NCBI GenBank assembly: GCA_016463455.1
Contig: JAEMRG010000022.1
Location: forward strand, 1 to 15,020
DNA from: Rhodoferax sp.
Lineage (GTDB): Bacteria; Pseudomonadota; Gammaproteobacteria; Burkholderiales; Burkholderiaceae_C
DNA: 15,020 nucleotides
Reading direction: 5' to 3'
Shown: piece after piece, positions 1 through 6,429 of the stretch
Layout of the letters: each line of letters begins with the position of its first letter
How positions within the stretch are numbered: the first letter of the stretch is position 1
Position numbers and translations under genes: made by a program
Notes under the pieces: model-generated
Database searches by the model: none
What the model was told of the DNA's origin: nothing
Seen by the model: the letters and a program-made list of their open reading frames with translations, nothing else

Positions 1-96
1 CGCAGTAAAGAGGATACGACCCTCACCCACCACACCAAGGGAGAAAGGAACCGTCAGAGTCCAGGGTTTATCTAATTCGATAACTTTGCGATACAT
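1..96 (-). CDS. Rid (YjgF/YER057c/UK114) family protein, N-terminal part only
   Basis: The first 32 codons of a minus-strand gene that leaves the window at its left edge. It starts at the ATG complementary to 94-96. A GGGAG ribosome-binding site lies about 10 bases upstream (complement of 108-112). The peptide begins MYRKVIELDKPW and continues VPFSLGVVGEGRILFTA. This resembles the N-terminus of Rid proteins, where a [YF]S..V..G..[IL][FY].[SA]G segment forms the first strands of the trimeric barrel. Rid proteins hydrolyse reactive enamine/imine intermediates, and some members belong to catabolic operons. Only the N-terminus is visible, so the subfamily and its active-site arginine cannot be checked. 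The open frame, good start site and family-like pattern argue that it is real. It is more balanced in base composition than the AT-rich DNA after it. Confidence 0.55.
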   Translation of the reverse strand, partial: MYRKVIELDKPWTLTVPFSLGVVGEGRILFTA

Positions 97-354
97 GGAC
101 AAGTTAACTCCCATTGAGCGGCTCGAGTCTAGCCGTTGGTAAAAAGTCAGTTTGACAAAGCCCGGTCATCAAACACAAACGCAGTCTTGATATTTCTTTG
201 ACTAGCTGCACTGCAGTGTCCTTAAGTTGAATAGATTTAAAAAATCATCTTCACTAGTTAAGTTTTAAGATAAACCAAAATACTCCTTTAATCAAGTACT
301 CCTATTTGCCTGATACACGCTGAAGTCGAACAGCATTTGAACTTCAGGACTTAG
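97..354. other. AT-rich non-coding stretch upstream of the Rid-like gene
   Basis: I see no convincing coding frame here. The segment should contain the promoter of the leftward Rid-like gene. It holds a small hairpin (CGGCT at 119-123 with AGCCG at 131-135) in that gene's presumed leader and a 10-bp palindrome, CACTGCAGTG, at 209-218. Neither can be assigned a function. The 225-300 part is very AT-rich. Decayed upstream parts of the integrase relic that follows could lie here, but I could not recognise them. Confidence 0.4.
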
Positions 355-525
355 ATGTTCAGGCATGCATTTATTGATTGACTTAAGGGCTGTGGTGACA
401 TCCCTTTACCGATTGCAGAGTCTATTACTGGGCATGGTAGAAATGCATCAGAGTTTGCAAACTATGGATCAGTGGGCTACACACTTGCACAGAAAAAAGC
501 TGTAATTGAAAGAATCTTGATCTGA
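355..525 (+). pseudogene. Tyrosine recombinase (phage-type integrase) C-terminal relic
   Basis: In the plus frame starting at 355 the sequence reads MFRHAFID, a TGA stop at 379-381, then LKGCGDIPLPIAESITGHGR, NASEFANYGS and about 19 more residues to a stop at 523-525. This matches the C-terminal catalytic block of tyrosine recombinases: the (H)xxRH box, the 'AxxITGH' box, and the nucleophile tyrosine about ten residues after GH, followed by the usual leucine/lysine-rich last helix. The conserved histidine of HxxR is replaced by a stop codon (TAG, 352-354) and a second stop lies between the R and GH boxes. Nothing recognisable precedes it. It is a dead remnant, probably of an integrative element that once used this site. 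The family call rests on motif order alone, since only about 55 residues survive. Confidence 0.6.
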
Positions 526-531
526 GCTTTC

Positions 532-600
532 GGTTCGACTCCGCGATCAGGGCTCGAACCAAAAGAACAATTATTCGATGTTACCAATGAGGCTCGAACT
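532..600. repeat. Short inverted and direct repeats next to the integrase relic
   Basis: GGTTCGA at 532-538 faces TCGAACC at 554-560, a perfect 7-bp inverted repeat with a 15-base spacer. GGCTCGAAC occurs at 551-559 and again at 591-599, a direct repeat with a 40-bp period. The motif resembles the T-arm of a tRNA gene, a common integrase target, but the acceptor and other arms are absent. The repeats lie directly after the integrase remnant, so they may be leftover att or element-end DNA. The function is unproven. Confidence 0.35.
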
Positions 601-646
601 TTATTTTTATAAAGCGAGTTTAGCGCCATAGCGCAGCGGTTGATAA

Positions 647-778
647 GCCTTCGTTGTTGGCGCCGGCATCGAATTGATGCATATGATTCGCAAAGTTCAG
701 CTCCTGCTGCAGGGCTGCATCAAGCTGTCTTTTGCTGACCAGTTTTATGCATTGGCAGTACAAATCCGTCTTGTTTGA
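647..778 (+). pseudogene. IS6-like family transposase C-terminal relic
   Basis: The plus frame is open from 647 (preceded directly by TGA TAA) to the TGA at 776-778. It encodes about 43 residues that include AGIELMHMIRKVQ and later LSFADQFYALA. The first part resembles the 'GIE(V/L)M(H/R)M(I/L)RKGQ' segment that closes the DDE catalytic domain of IS6/IS26-like transposases. The tail with an 'ADQFYALA' end resembles proteobacterial members of that group. The invariant KGQ is KVQ here, and the DDE residues are missing because everything upstream is gone. It has no start codon context. I read it as the end of a broken insertion sequence at the edge of the GC-rich block. A 62-residue open frame on the opposite strand (620-808) is its antisense shadow. 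Confidence 0.45.
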
Positions 779-842
779 GGAGCTGGCACTCGTCCCCGCC
801 AAAATCACGTTTATCAGTGGCTAACGCGACAGAACCCGTGTG

Positions 843-1988
843 TCATGCCTGCACCCTGCCTGTCCAGGTTTGATGCCCAGCAAGCATGGCCAGATCAGGC
901 ACAGCCCCTAGCCCCGGACCCGTGGGCACCGGAACACAACCCTCGATGACGGGCAACAAATCGCCTACCACAGCTTCCCGGCCCAGATTAGGGTGTGCAT
1001 CAAACTCTAGCAAGCCTTCACCTCCCACCGCAGCCAGCACCTGCAAAGAGGCCAACAGCGAAACGCCACCGCCAAAATAATGAGGGCAGTATCGCTTGCC
1101 CGCCGAAACCGCGAGACGCGCTACCCTGAGATTTCCGCTGACCCCGCCCCACTTGGTGATGTCAGGCTGAATGACTTGTAGAACCGAACTTCCCAAGGCC
1201 TGGTCGAACTGTGCGCCATGAAAATTTTCTCCACCTGCTAAGGGTGTGCTGCTGACTCTGGCAAGTTCAGCCCAATCCGACACCGGCGCATCCACACGCA
1301 AAGGCTCCTCAAACCATCCTATTTTTAAAGGTGCGACCGCTTCCACAAAAGCGATCGCAGCAGGCAGATCCAAATTCTGATTTGAGTCGCAGGTCAACTC
1401 TGCTTTCGGGCCCAGCACCTCGCGCATGGCCTCCAGATTGCGGACATCCAATGCATGGCCAAACCCCGTTTTGAGCTTGAAAGCCCGGAACCCTTCGGCC
1501 TGTCGGGCTGCTGCAAAAATTTCCGGTTGATCCGGATTGATGCCGGTGACGTAAACCGGCACCTGTTTGGCACCCCGATCGCTGATCAAGCTGTGCAATG
1601 CTTGGTTGGAACGCCGCGCCACCAGATCCCAACAAGCAATATCGAAACCTGCGAGCACCTGCGCAATCGGTCCCACTTCGAGGGTCTGCAAGACCAGCAC
1701 TTCAAGTTCTTGACTGAGAAGTTGAAACATTTTCTCTGGCGAATCGAAGTGCCGGCCCACCAAGCGCTCACCTAAATCAATGGACAAGCGTGCACGGTGC
1801 TCTGCACCGCTGGATGGCCAGTTGGCCCAGACTTCACCCCAACCTTCTGCGCCCTGATCATCGACCACTCGAAGCAAAACCATGGGCCGGTCCCGGAAGG
1901 TACCGAAGGCGACTTTGATGGGCATCTTGACGGGAACCCGAATGCAAAAAGCCTCGATAGATACCAGGTTGAAGGACAGCTTAGACAT
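843..1988 (-). CDS. Enolase-superfamily (mandelate racemase/muconate lactonizing type) acid-sugar dehydratase
   Basis: A 381-residue cytoplasmic enzyme of the usual family length, with an N-terminal capping domain (about 1-130) and a (beta/alpha)7 barrel. Visible catalytic elements are the KxK pair K171/K173 at the end of the second strand, three Mg2+ ligands (D201 in CDSNQN, E227 in WFEEP, E254 in GGEN), D276 in QPDITKWGG, H303 in CPHYFGGG and E328 in LLEFD. The D276/H303 pair with E328 is the mandelate-racemase-subgroup arrangement. Most members of that subgroup dehydrate aldonic acids to 2-keto-3-deoxy acids; a few are racemases or epimerases. It follows the SMP-30 lactonase by 23 bases in the same direction, which fits dehydration of the aldonate that the lactonase releases. 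The exact sugar acid cannot be read from sequence. No clear terminator follows the stop at 843. Confidence 0.9.
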   Translation of the reverse strand: MSKLSFNLVSIEAFCIRVPVKMPIKVAFGTFRDRPMVLLRVVDDQGAEGWGEVWANWPSSGAEHRARLSIDLGERLVGRHFDSPEKMFQLLSQELEVLVLQTLEVGPIAQVLAGFDIACWDLVARRSNQALHSLISDRGAKQVPVYVTGINPDQPEIFAAARQAEGFRAFKLKTGFGHALDVRNLEAMREVLGPKAELTCDSNQNLDLPAAIAFVEAVAPLKIGWFEEPLRVDAPVSDWAELARVSSTPLAGGENFHGAQFDQALGSSVLQVIQPDITKWGGVSGNLRVARLAVSAGKRYCPHYFGGGVSLLASLQVLAAVGGEGLLEFDAHPNLGREAVVGDLLPVIEGCVPVPTGPGLGAVPDLAMLAGHQTWTGRVQA

Positions 1989-2011
1989 GGTCGGAATCTT
2001 TCAAAAAATAG

Positions 2012-2935
2012 TCAGTTACCGCGAGGACCGCGGAGCGCAAAACGGGGCTCAGGCAAACCGCAAACACCCGGGCGTATGGCCATCAGGGCGCCGGCCATCG
2101 GATGGGCCTGACGCTCTGCATCGGTCATGTTTTGCGACGTGCTGGTGATGTACAAAATATCCAGATCTGGACCACCAAAAGCACAGCATGTCGGACGGTC
2201 CACCGGCAAACTCACGACACGGTCCAAACGGCCATCGGGCGCATAGCGCAAGAGTCGACCGCCATTGAACTCGGCATTCCACAAAAATCCCTCGGCATCC
2301 ACTGCCGAACCATCTGGAAATGCAGGGGGTTTACTTTCGGCGAAGACACGTGAAACCCCCATTTGTCCGGTATCTGGCGTGTAGTCATGCGCGAAAATTT
2401 TGTAATGCAAGGAATCGGCGAAATACAGTGTCTCGCCGTCCGGACTGAAAGCCAAGCTGTTGGGTATGCTCACCCCTTGCAAGACAGGTTTGAGCGGACC
2501 TGCGCCTTCAAGACAAAACAGGGTCCCTTCCGGCGCACGTGAAATGTTGTGCATGCTCCCGACCCAGAACCTGCCGCGATCATCGCAACGCCCATCATTG
2601 AAGCGATGCCCTTCCCGCATCGGCAGGTTTGACAAAAAGGGCTGCAACTCACCATTTTGCGGGTCGAAAAGCGCCATCTGACTGGGCAATGCCACCAATA
2701 AACGACCTTCATCAGTCAAAGCAATCGATCCGACCAGATCTGGCATGGTCCACGTATCCACTTGTCCGTTGTCATGGCGTAAGCGACGTATCGCCGGGCG
2801 GCGGATGTCAACCCAGTAAAGACAATTCGCGGAACCGTCCCAAAGCGGACATTCCCCCAAGATGTCCGATTGTGTGCCCACACGTTGTAATTCAAGCAAG
2901 GCCATGGGATGCACTGGAGCATTTAAATCATTCAT
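2012..2935 (-). CDS. SMP-30/gluconolactonase/LRE family sugar lactonase
   Basis: A six-bladed beta-propeller lactonase of about 307 residues, the usual length. Metal-site residues of the family are visible: E28 in GECPLWDG, the RFNDGRCD segment at 111-118, N159 in IPNSLAFSPDG and D208 in FPDGSAVD. The strong GRFWVGSM segment (121-128) is also typical. Such enzymes hydrolyse aldonolactones, for example gluconolactone, xylonolactone, or 6-deoxy-6-sulfogluconolactone in the sulfo-Entner-Doudoroff pathway. The start is uncertain. The ATG at 2933-2935 is chosen; an ATG twenty codons... ten codons further in (2903-2905) would give MALLELQRVG and also fits the family, and neither has a good Shine-Dalgarno. 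A TTG at 2963-2965 is also in frame. It is the first gene of the leftward unit and divergent from the SDR at 3115. Confidence 0.88.
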   Translation of the reverse strand: MNDLNAPVHPMALLELQRVGTQSDILGECPLWDGSANCLYWVDIRRPAIRRLRHDNGQVDTWTMPDLVGSIALTDEGRLLVALPSQMALFDPQNGELQPFLSNLPMREGHRFNDGRCDDRGRFWVGSMHNISRAPEGTLFCLEGAGPLKPVLQGVSIPNSLAFSPDGETLYFADSLHYKIFAHDYTPDTGQMGVSRVFAESKPPAFPDGSAVDAEGFLWNAEFNGGRLLRYAPDGRLDRVVSLPVDRPTCCAFGGPDLDILYITSTSQNMTDAERQAHPMAGALMAIRPGVCGLPEPRFALRGPRGN

Positions 2936-2997
2936 GACAAGAATGCTAGAAGGCACCGAATGCAAAGGGAATCAAATTTGCGACAAACTGACCTTTA

Positions 2998-3027
2998 CCC
3001 AAACGCAAGACAAGCCTTGCGTTTGGG
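2998..3027. promoter_or_regulatory. Perfect 12-bp inverted repeat, candidate operator of the divergent units
   Basis: CCCAAACGCAAG (2998-3009) and its exact reverse complement CTTGCGTTTGGG (3016-3027) are separated by ACAAGC. The repeat lies between the divergent lactonase (start 2935) and SDR (start 3115) genes, about 60-90 bases from each start. It is not followed by a T-run and does not sit at a gene end, so an operator is more likely than a terminator. It lacks the central T-N11-A pattern of LysR sites and the central CG of most LacI sites. The cognate regulator is therefore unknown and may be encoded outside the window. Confidence 0.7.
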
Positions 3028-3114
3028 CGAAGTGTGTATTGACCAAGTTTCAATTCCAAAGCATTCGCATGCCCATTAGGATGACTCCACTGATTTCTCA
3101 AGAATGAGCCCCAT

Positions 3115-3927
3115 ATGACCGCAACCTCTAATCTGGATGCTGCCCGCTCTCTGTTTTCAGACCTGTCGCCCCAAAAGCTTTTTTCACTTGAGGGTCAGTT
3201 GGTCCTGATCACGGGTGCGGCTGGCGGCATTGGCGGCGCTCTGGCGCGTGGCTTTGCCGCAGCCGGCGCCAAAATCATCGCCTGCGATCTGCAGCCTCGT
3301 ATTCACGAACTGGCTGACCAATGGCGCGCCGGCGGGATGGATGTTGAATCCATGGTTTTTGATGTCACAAGCGAAGATGAAATTGCGGATTCGTTTGCTC
3401 AAATCGCCAAGCGCCATGGACGGCTGGATGTCCTCGTGAACAATGCGGGCGTCATTGTGCGCACACCCTTTCTTGAGCTGAAACGGGAAGAATGGCAAAA
3501 GGTCTTGGACACCGACCTCACCGCGTGTTTTTTCATGGCACAGCATGCAGCGCGCATGATGGTCACGCAGGGGCATGGTCGCATTATTCATTTGAGTTCC
3601 ATCATGAACCACGTTGCACGACCGAACCTCGTGCCCTACGTGGTTGCAAAAGGCGGTGTGTCGGCTCTTACACGCGCCATGGCTGCAGACCTAGGCGGAA
3701 CGGGTGTGACAGTCAACGCCTTGGCACCAGGCTACACACACACTGAATTCAGCCAGGCCAAGGATGTGGAATTCAATGCCTTTGTATCCGGCTGGACGCC
3801 TGCTCGGCGCTGGGGCCAGCCCGAAGATTTGTGCGGCGCGGCATTGTTACTGGCCTCTGGTGCCGGTTCATATATCAATGGCCAAACCCTCTATGTAGAC
3901 GGCGGCTTTCTGGCTGTCACCCGGTAA
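3115..3927 (+). CDS. SDR-family NAD(P)-dependent oxidoreductase (probable sugar dehydrogenase)
   Basis: A 270-residue classical short-chain dehydrogenase/reductase with about 24 extra N-terminal residues before the Rossmann fold. Seen are the cofactor motif TGAAGGIG (33-40), an acidic D58 at the end of strand beta-2 (NAD+ preference), NNAG (109-112), and the catalytic S162, Y175 and K179 (YVVAK). The C-terminal PEDLCGAALLLASG and YVDGG segments are typical. It is the first gene of the rightward operon and divergent from the lactonase. The simplest role is oxidation of a sugar at C1 to its lactone, the substrate for the neighbouring SMP-30 enzyme. A later step, such as oxidation of a 2-keto-3-deoxy acid, is an alternative. 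The ATG at 3115 has only a weak ribosome site. The transporter genes follow after 16 bases. Confidence 0.87.
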   Translation: MTATSNLDAARSLFSDLSPQKLFSLEGQLVLITGAAGGIGGALARGFAAAGAKIIACDLQPRIHELADQWRAGGMDVESMVFDVTSEDEIADSFAQIAKRHGRLDVLVNNAGVIVRTPFLELKREEWQKVLDTDLTACFFMAQHAARMMVTQGHGRIIHLSSIMNHVARPNLVPYVVAKGGVSALTRAMAADLGGTGVTVNALAPGYTHTEFSQAKDVEFNAFVSGWTPARRWGQPEDLCGAALLLASGAGSYINGQTLYVDGGFLAVTR

Positions 3928-3943
3928 GACGCAAGGAGTCGAC

Positions 3944-4735
3944 TTGCCCAAGTCATCAGCCATTCTCTTGCTACAGGCCTACCGCCCGTTGTGGGTTTCG
4001 CTGCGCGCCTTTGCAGGCTTTTTTCTGTTGTGGTGGCTGCTTTACTTATGGAACGGCAATCCTTTGCAACTGCCATCCCCTGTCAAGGTTTTTGAAGCCC
4101 TTTGGAGGCTGTTGCGCGAGGGCGAAATTGCAGAGCATGCGTCAGTCAGTACTTTGCGAATGTTGACAGCTTTGTGTTTAGCGATCGCTGTCGCTGTGCC
4201 TTTGGGTTTTCTCATGGGCTTGTCCAGACAGGCCCAGCAATTTATTGAACCTTTGGTCGAAATTCTTCGCCCAATATCCGGCATTGCTTGGCTGCCATTG
4301 GCACTGTTTATCTTCGGTGTCGGCGACACCTTGCCGGTGTTCATCATGTTTTACGTTGGCTTTTTCCCCATATTGCTGAACACCATGGCCGGTGTTCGGC
4401 AAACCGATTCCCGGTTACTGGCTGCCGCAAGGACCATGGGCGTGCGACCTTTGCCCTTGTTGCTCTATGTACTCGTTCCGTCTGCATTGCCCACAATCAT
4501 GGTGGGCATTCGGCTGGCGTTTGCCGCTAGTTGGGCGGCCATTGTTGCCGCTGAGCTGATCGGCGCCCCCAGCGGCTTGGGCTTTGCCATCGAGTGGTAC
4601 CGGCAACTCTTGATGACGCCCAAAGTTTTTGCTTTCATACTGGCCATCGGCGTTGTAGGCTACCTTTGTGATGTGGGTTTGCGGGCACTGCAAAAAAGAC
4701 TTACCCCCTGGGCCGAAGGTTCAGGCGTCGCATGA
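3944..4735 (+). CDS. ABC transporter permease, nitrate/sulfonate/taurine (TauT/SsuC) type, first of two
   Basis: A 263-residue inner-membrane permease with about six hydrophobic segments (roughly 22-36, 75-95, 112-128, 131-150, 183-206, 228-246). The cytoplasmic EAA loop (about 160-182, AARTMG...LVPSALP) docks on the ATPase. The family (BPD_transp_1, SsuC/TauC/NrtB) imports small anions such as sulfonates, taurine, nitrate or aromatic acids. The start codon is TTG (3944-3946), chosen because a perfect AAGGAG (3933-3938) lies five bases upstream and no in-frame ATG covers the first membrane segment. Its last codons overlap the next permease in an ATGA junction (4732-4735), indicating translational coupling. 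It is probably one half of a heterodimeric pore with the following gene. Confidence 0.9.
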   Translation: MPKSSAILLLQAYRPLWVSLRAFAGFFLLWWLLYLWNGNPLQLPSPVKVFEALWRLLREGEIAEHASVSTLRMLTALCLAIAVAVPLGFLMGLSRQAQQFIEPLVEILRPISGIAWLPLALFIFGVGDTLPVFIMFYVGFFPILLNTMAGVRQTDSRLLAAARTMGVRPLPLLLYVLVPSALPTIMVGIRLAFAASWAAIVAAELIGAPSGLGFAIEWYRQLLMTPKVFAFILAIGVVGYLCDVGLRALQKRLTPWAEGSGVA

Positions 4736-5532
4736 TGAAACACACGGGTAACGAAAGCAGCACATTCTCCATTGTGCGCAACCTGACTTTGCCGGTGTTG
4801 CTGATCGTGCTCTGGCAACTGTGGGCTTTGACTTTACCAACGGGTAGCCCAGCGCCAACGCCCATCAAAGTCGTGCAGACCTTGGGCGAATTACTGAGCA
4901 AAGGCGACTTGGTCTCTGCCACTGTTCAAAGTCTAGGACGTGTATTGACGGGGTTCAGCGTGGCTTCGATGCTGGGCATTGTTTTGGGCTTGATGATGGG
5001 CTCAAGTCAGGCCGTGCGAGAAAACCTGGATCCGATCATCGAGAGCTTCAGGCCGATTGCACCTATGGCCATATTGCCCATCGCCATTTTGTTGCTGGGC
5101 ACAGGTACCCCAACGGCTTTAGCCATTGTGGCTTATGCCTCTTTTTTCCCGGTGGTCGTCAATACCGTGCACGGCGTCAGCCATGTTGATCGGAAACTGA
5201 TTTTGGCCGCCCGAACCATGGGCATTTCCAGATTGTCCATCCTGACACACGTTGTCTTGCCGGGTGCTCTTCCCTCCATTTTGCTGGGCACTCGTCTGGC
5301 CATGGGCGTGGCCTGGACGGCCATCATCGCCGCTGAACTCGCCGTGGGAGCGAAGTCCGGAGGTGGTGGTTCTGGTGGGATTGGCCAGATGATGTTTGTT
5401 TTTTACGCCTACAACATTGATTTGAATGCGATTGTGGTTTGCATGACCGTTGTCGGCCTGGTCGCGCTTTGCATCGATCAAATTTTCAGAATGCTTGAGA
5501 AACGACTGACCCCCTGGAGACAAGAAGTATGA
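4732..5532 (+). CDS. ABC transporter permease, nitrate/sulfonate/taurine (TauT/SsuC) type, second of two
   Basis: A 266-residue permease paralogous to the one before it, with the same layout: a first membrane segment at about 19-36, a core of five more, and the EAA loop at about 159-181 (AARTMG...VLPGALP). It starts at the ATG of the ATGA overlap; a second ATG (4735-4737) is directly behind. Its stop overlaps the ATPase start by another ATGA (5529-5532). An unusual glycine-rich stretch, KSGGGGSGGIG (208-218), sits after the AAEL segment, where related permeases have a shorter 'GA.SGLG' turn. SsuABC systems usually carry one permease gene that homodimerises. Two adjacent permeases suggest a heterodimer here. 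Confidence 0.9.
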   Translation: MMKHTGNESSTFSIVRNLTLPVLLIVLWQLWALTLPTGSPAPTPIKVVQTLGELLSKGDLVSATVQSLGRVLTGFSVASMLGIVLGLMMGSSQAVRENLDPIIESFRPIAPMAILPIAILLLGTGTPTALAIVAYASFFPVVVNTVHGVSHVDRKLILAARTMGISRLSILTHVVLPGALPSILLGTRLAMGVAWTAIIAAELAVGAKSGGGGSGGIGQMMFVFYAYNIDLNAIVVCMTVVGLVALCIDQIFRMLEKRLTPWRQEV

Positions 5533-6395
5533 GCACCCACGCCGACGCCACAAAACTGCGCCTGACGGGCGTGACAAAAAGCTTCTTCACCCCCAGAACA
5601 GGAACCACGACGCTGGCTGTGGCAGAGATGAGCCTGGACATTCAGGCCGGTGAGTTCATTTGCATCGTTGGCCCTTCCGGTTGCGGAAAATCTACCGTGC
5701 TGAACATGATTGCCGGACTTGACAGCCCTAGTAGTGGCCGAATCGAGAAGGATGGACAAGGCATCACTGGGCCTGGTGCAGATCGCGGGGTCATGTTTCA
5801 GGACTATGCATTGATGCCATGGCAGAGCGTGGAAGGCAATGTGGGCTTTGGTCTGCGCCACGGCACACCGGGTCAGCATCTCAACGCATCCCAACGCCAG
5901 GAGCGCATCGCGCATCACATCGACCTGGTTGGACTGCGGGGGTCTGAGCATAAATATCCCCACCAGTTATCTGGGGGCATGCGACAACGTGTCGCTTTGG
6001 CAAGATTGCTGGCTAACGGTCCGGACATATTGCTCTTGGACGAACCCCTTGGCGCTCTGGACGCGCAGACCCGCCTTATTTTGCAAGCCGAACTGCTTCG
6101 CATCTGGGGCGAAACCGCGCCTGTATCTGAACGTAAAACAGCCATTTTTATCACCCACGACATCGAGGAGGCGGTCCTCTTGGCCGACCGCGTGGTTGTC
6201 ATGAGTACAAATCCAGGCCGTGTTCGCGAAGTTGTCACTGTCGACTTGCCCCGTCCGCGGGCAGGAACGGCACGCACCAATCCAAAGTTTGGATTGTTTG
6301 TCGAGCATATCTGGTCATTGATCCGCGACGAAGCCTATCGCGCCATTGGAGGCGCCGCTTCAGCAGACCCTGCATCCCACCAAGCCACACACTAA
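5529..6395 (+). CDS. ABC transporter ATP-binding protein, SsuB/TauB type
   Basis: A 288-residue ATPase of the importer. All motifs are present: Walker A GPSGCGKST (48-56), Q-loop glutamine Q91 (MFQDYALMPW), signature LSGGMRQRVALAR (147-159), Walker B ILLLDEP (167-173), D-loop GALD (175-178) and switch histidine H210 (ITHDIEEAV). The MPW...EGNV segment after the Q-loop and the MSTNPGR segment near 225-231 are characteristic of nitrate/sulfonate/taurine ATPases. The start is the ATG in an ATGA overlap with the second permease, so both are probably translated together. It energises uptake for the two permeases and the binding protein that follows. Confidence 0.93.
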   Translation: MSTHADATKLRLTGVTKSFFTPRTGTTTLAVAEMSLDIQAGEFICIVGPSGCGKSTVLNMIAGLDSPSSGRIEKDGQGITGPGADRGVMFQDYALMPWQSVEGNVGFGLRHGTPGQHLNASQRQERIAHHIDLVGLRGSEHKYPHQLSGGMRQRVALARLLANGPDILLLDEPLGALDAQTRLILQAELLRIWGETAPVSERKTAIFITHDIEEAVLLADRVVVMSTNPGRVREVVTVDLPRPRAGTARTNPKFGLFVEHIWSLIRDEAYRAIGGAASADPASHQATH

Positions 6396-6429
6396 GTGGC
6401 ACTTTTTTATTTCAACACAGGAGACATTC

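Noticed and set aside
532..560. tRNA gene end suggested by GGTTCGACTCC
   Set aside because: The T-arm stem pairs poorly, and no acceptor, anticodon or D-arm could be found on either strand.
601..616. Target-site duplication between the two island ends (shared TTTTATA at about 606 and 14355)
   Set aside because: Seven A/T bases in AT-rich DNA are expected by chance; no longer match was found.
620..808. 62-codon open frame on the minus strand
   Set aside because: It lies antisense to the transposase-like relic at 647-778, has no recognisable family pattern, and the plus-strand reading is more meaningful.
1309..1635. 108-codon open frame on the minus strand inside the dehydratase gene
   Set aside because: It is a shifted frame within the enolase-superfamily gene, whose catalytic residues are all in the other frame.
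3039..3067. TTGACC followed 17 bases later by CATTCG as a promoter for the SDR operon
   Set aside because: The -35 is good, but the -10 matches the consensus at only two or three positions, so I do not report it as a promoter.
3184..3612. 142-codon open frame antisense to the SDR at 3115
   Set aside because: A shadow frame in a GC-rich gene; no domain pattern and no ribosome site.
5478..5963. 161-codon minus-strand open frame across the permease/ATPase junction
   Set aside because: It is antisense to a well-supported ABC operon and its residue pattern is not protein-like for any family I know.
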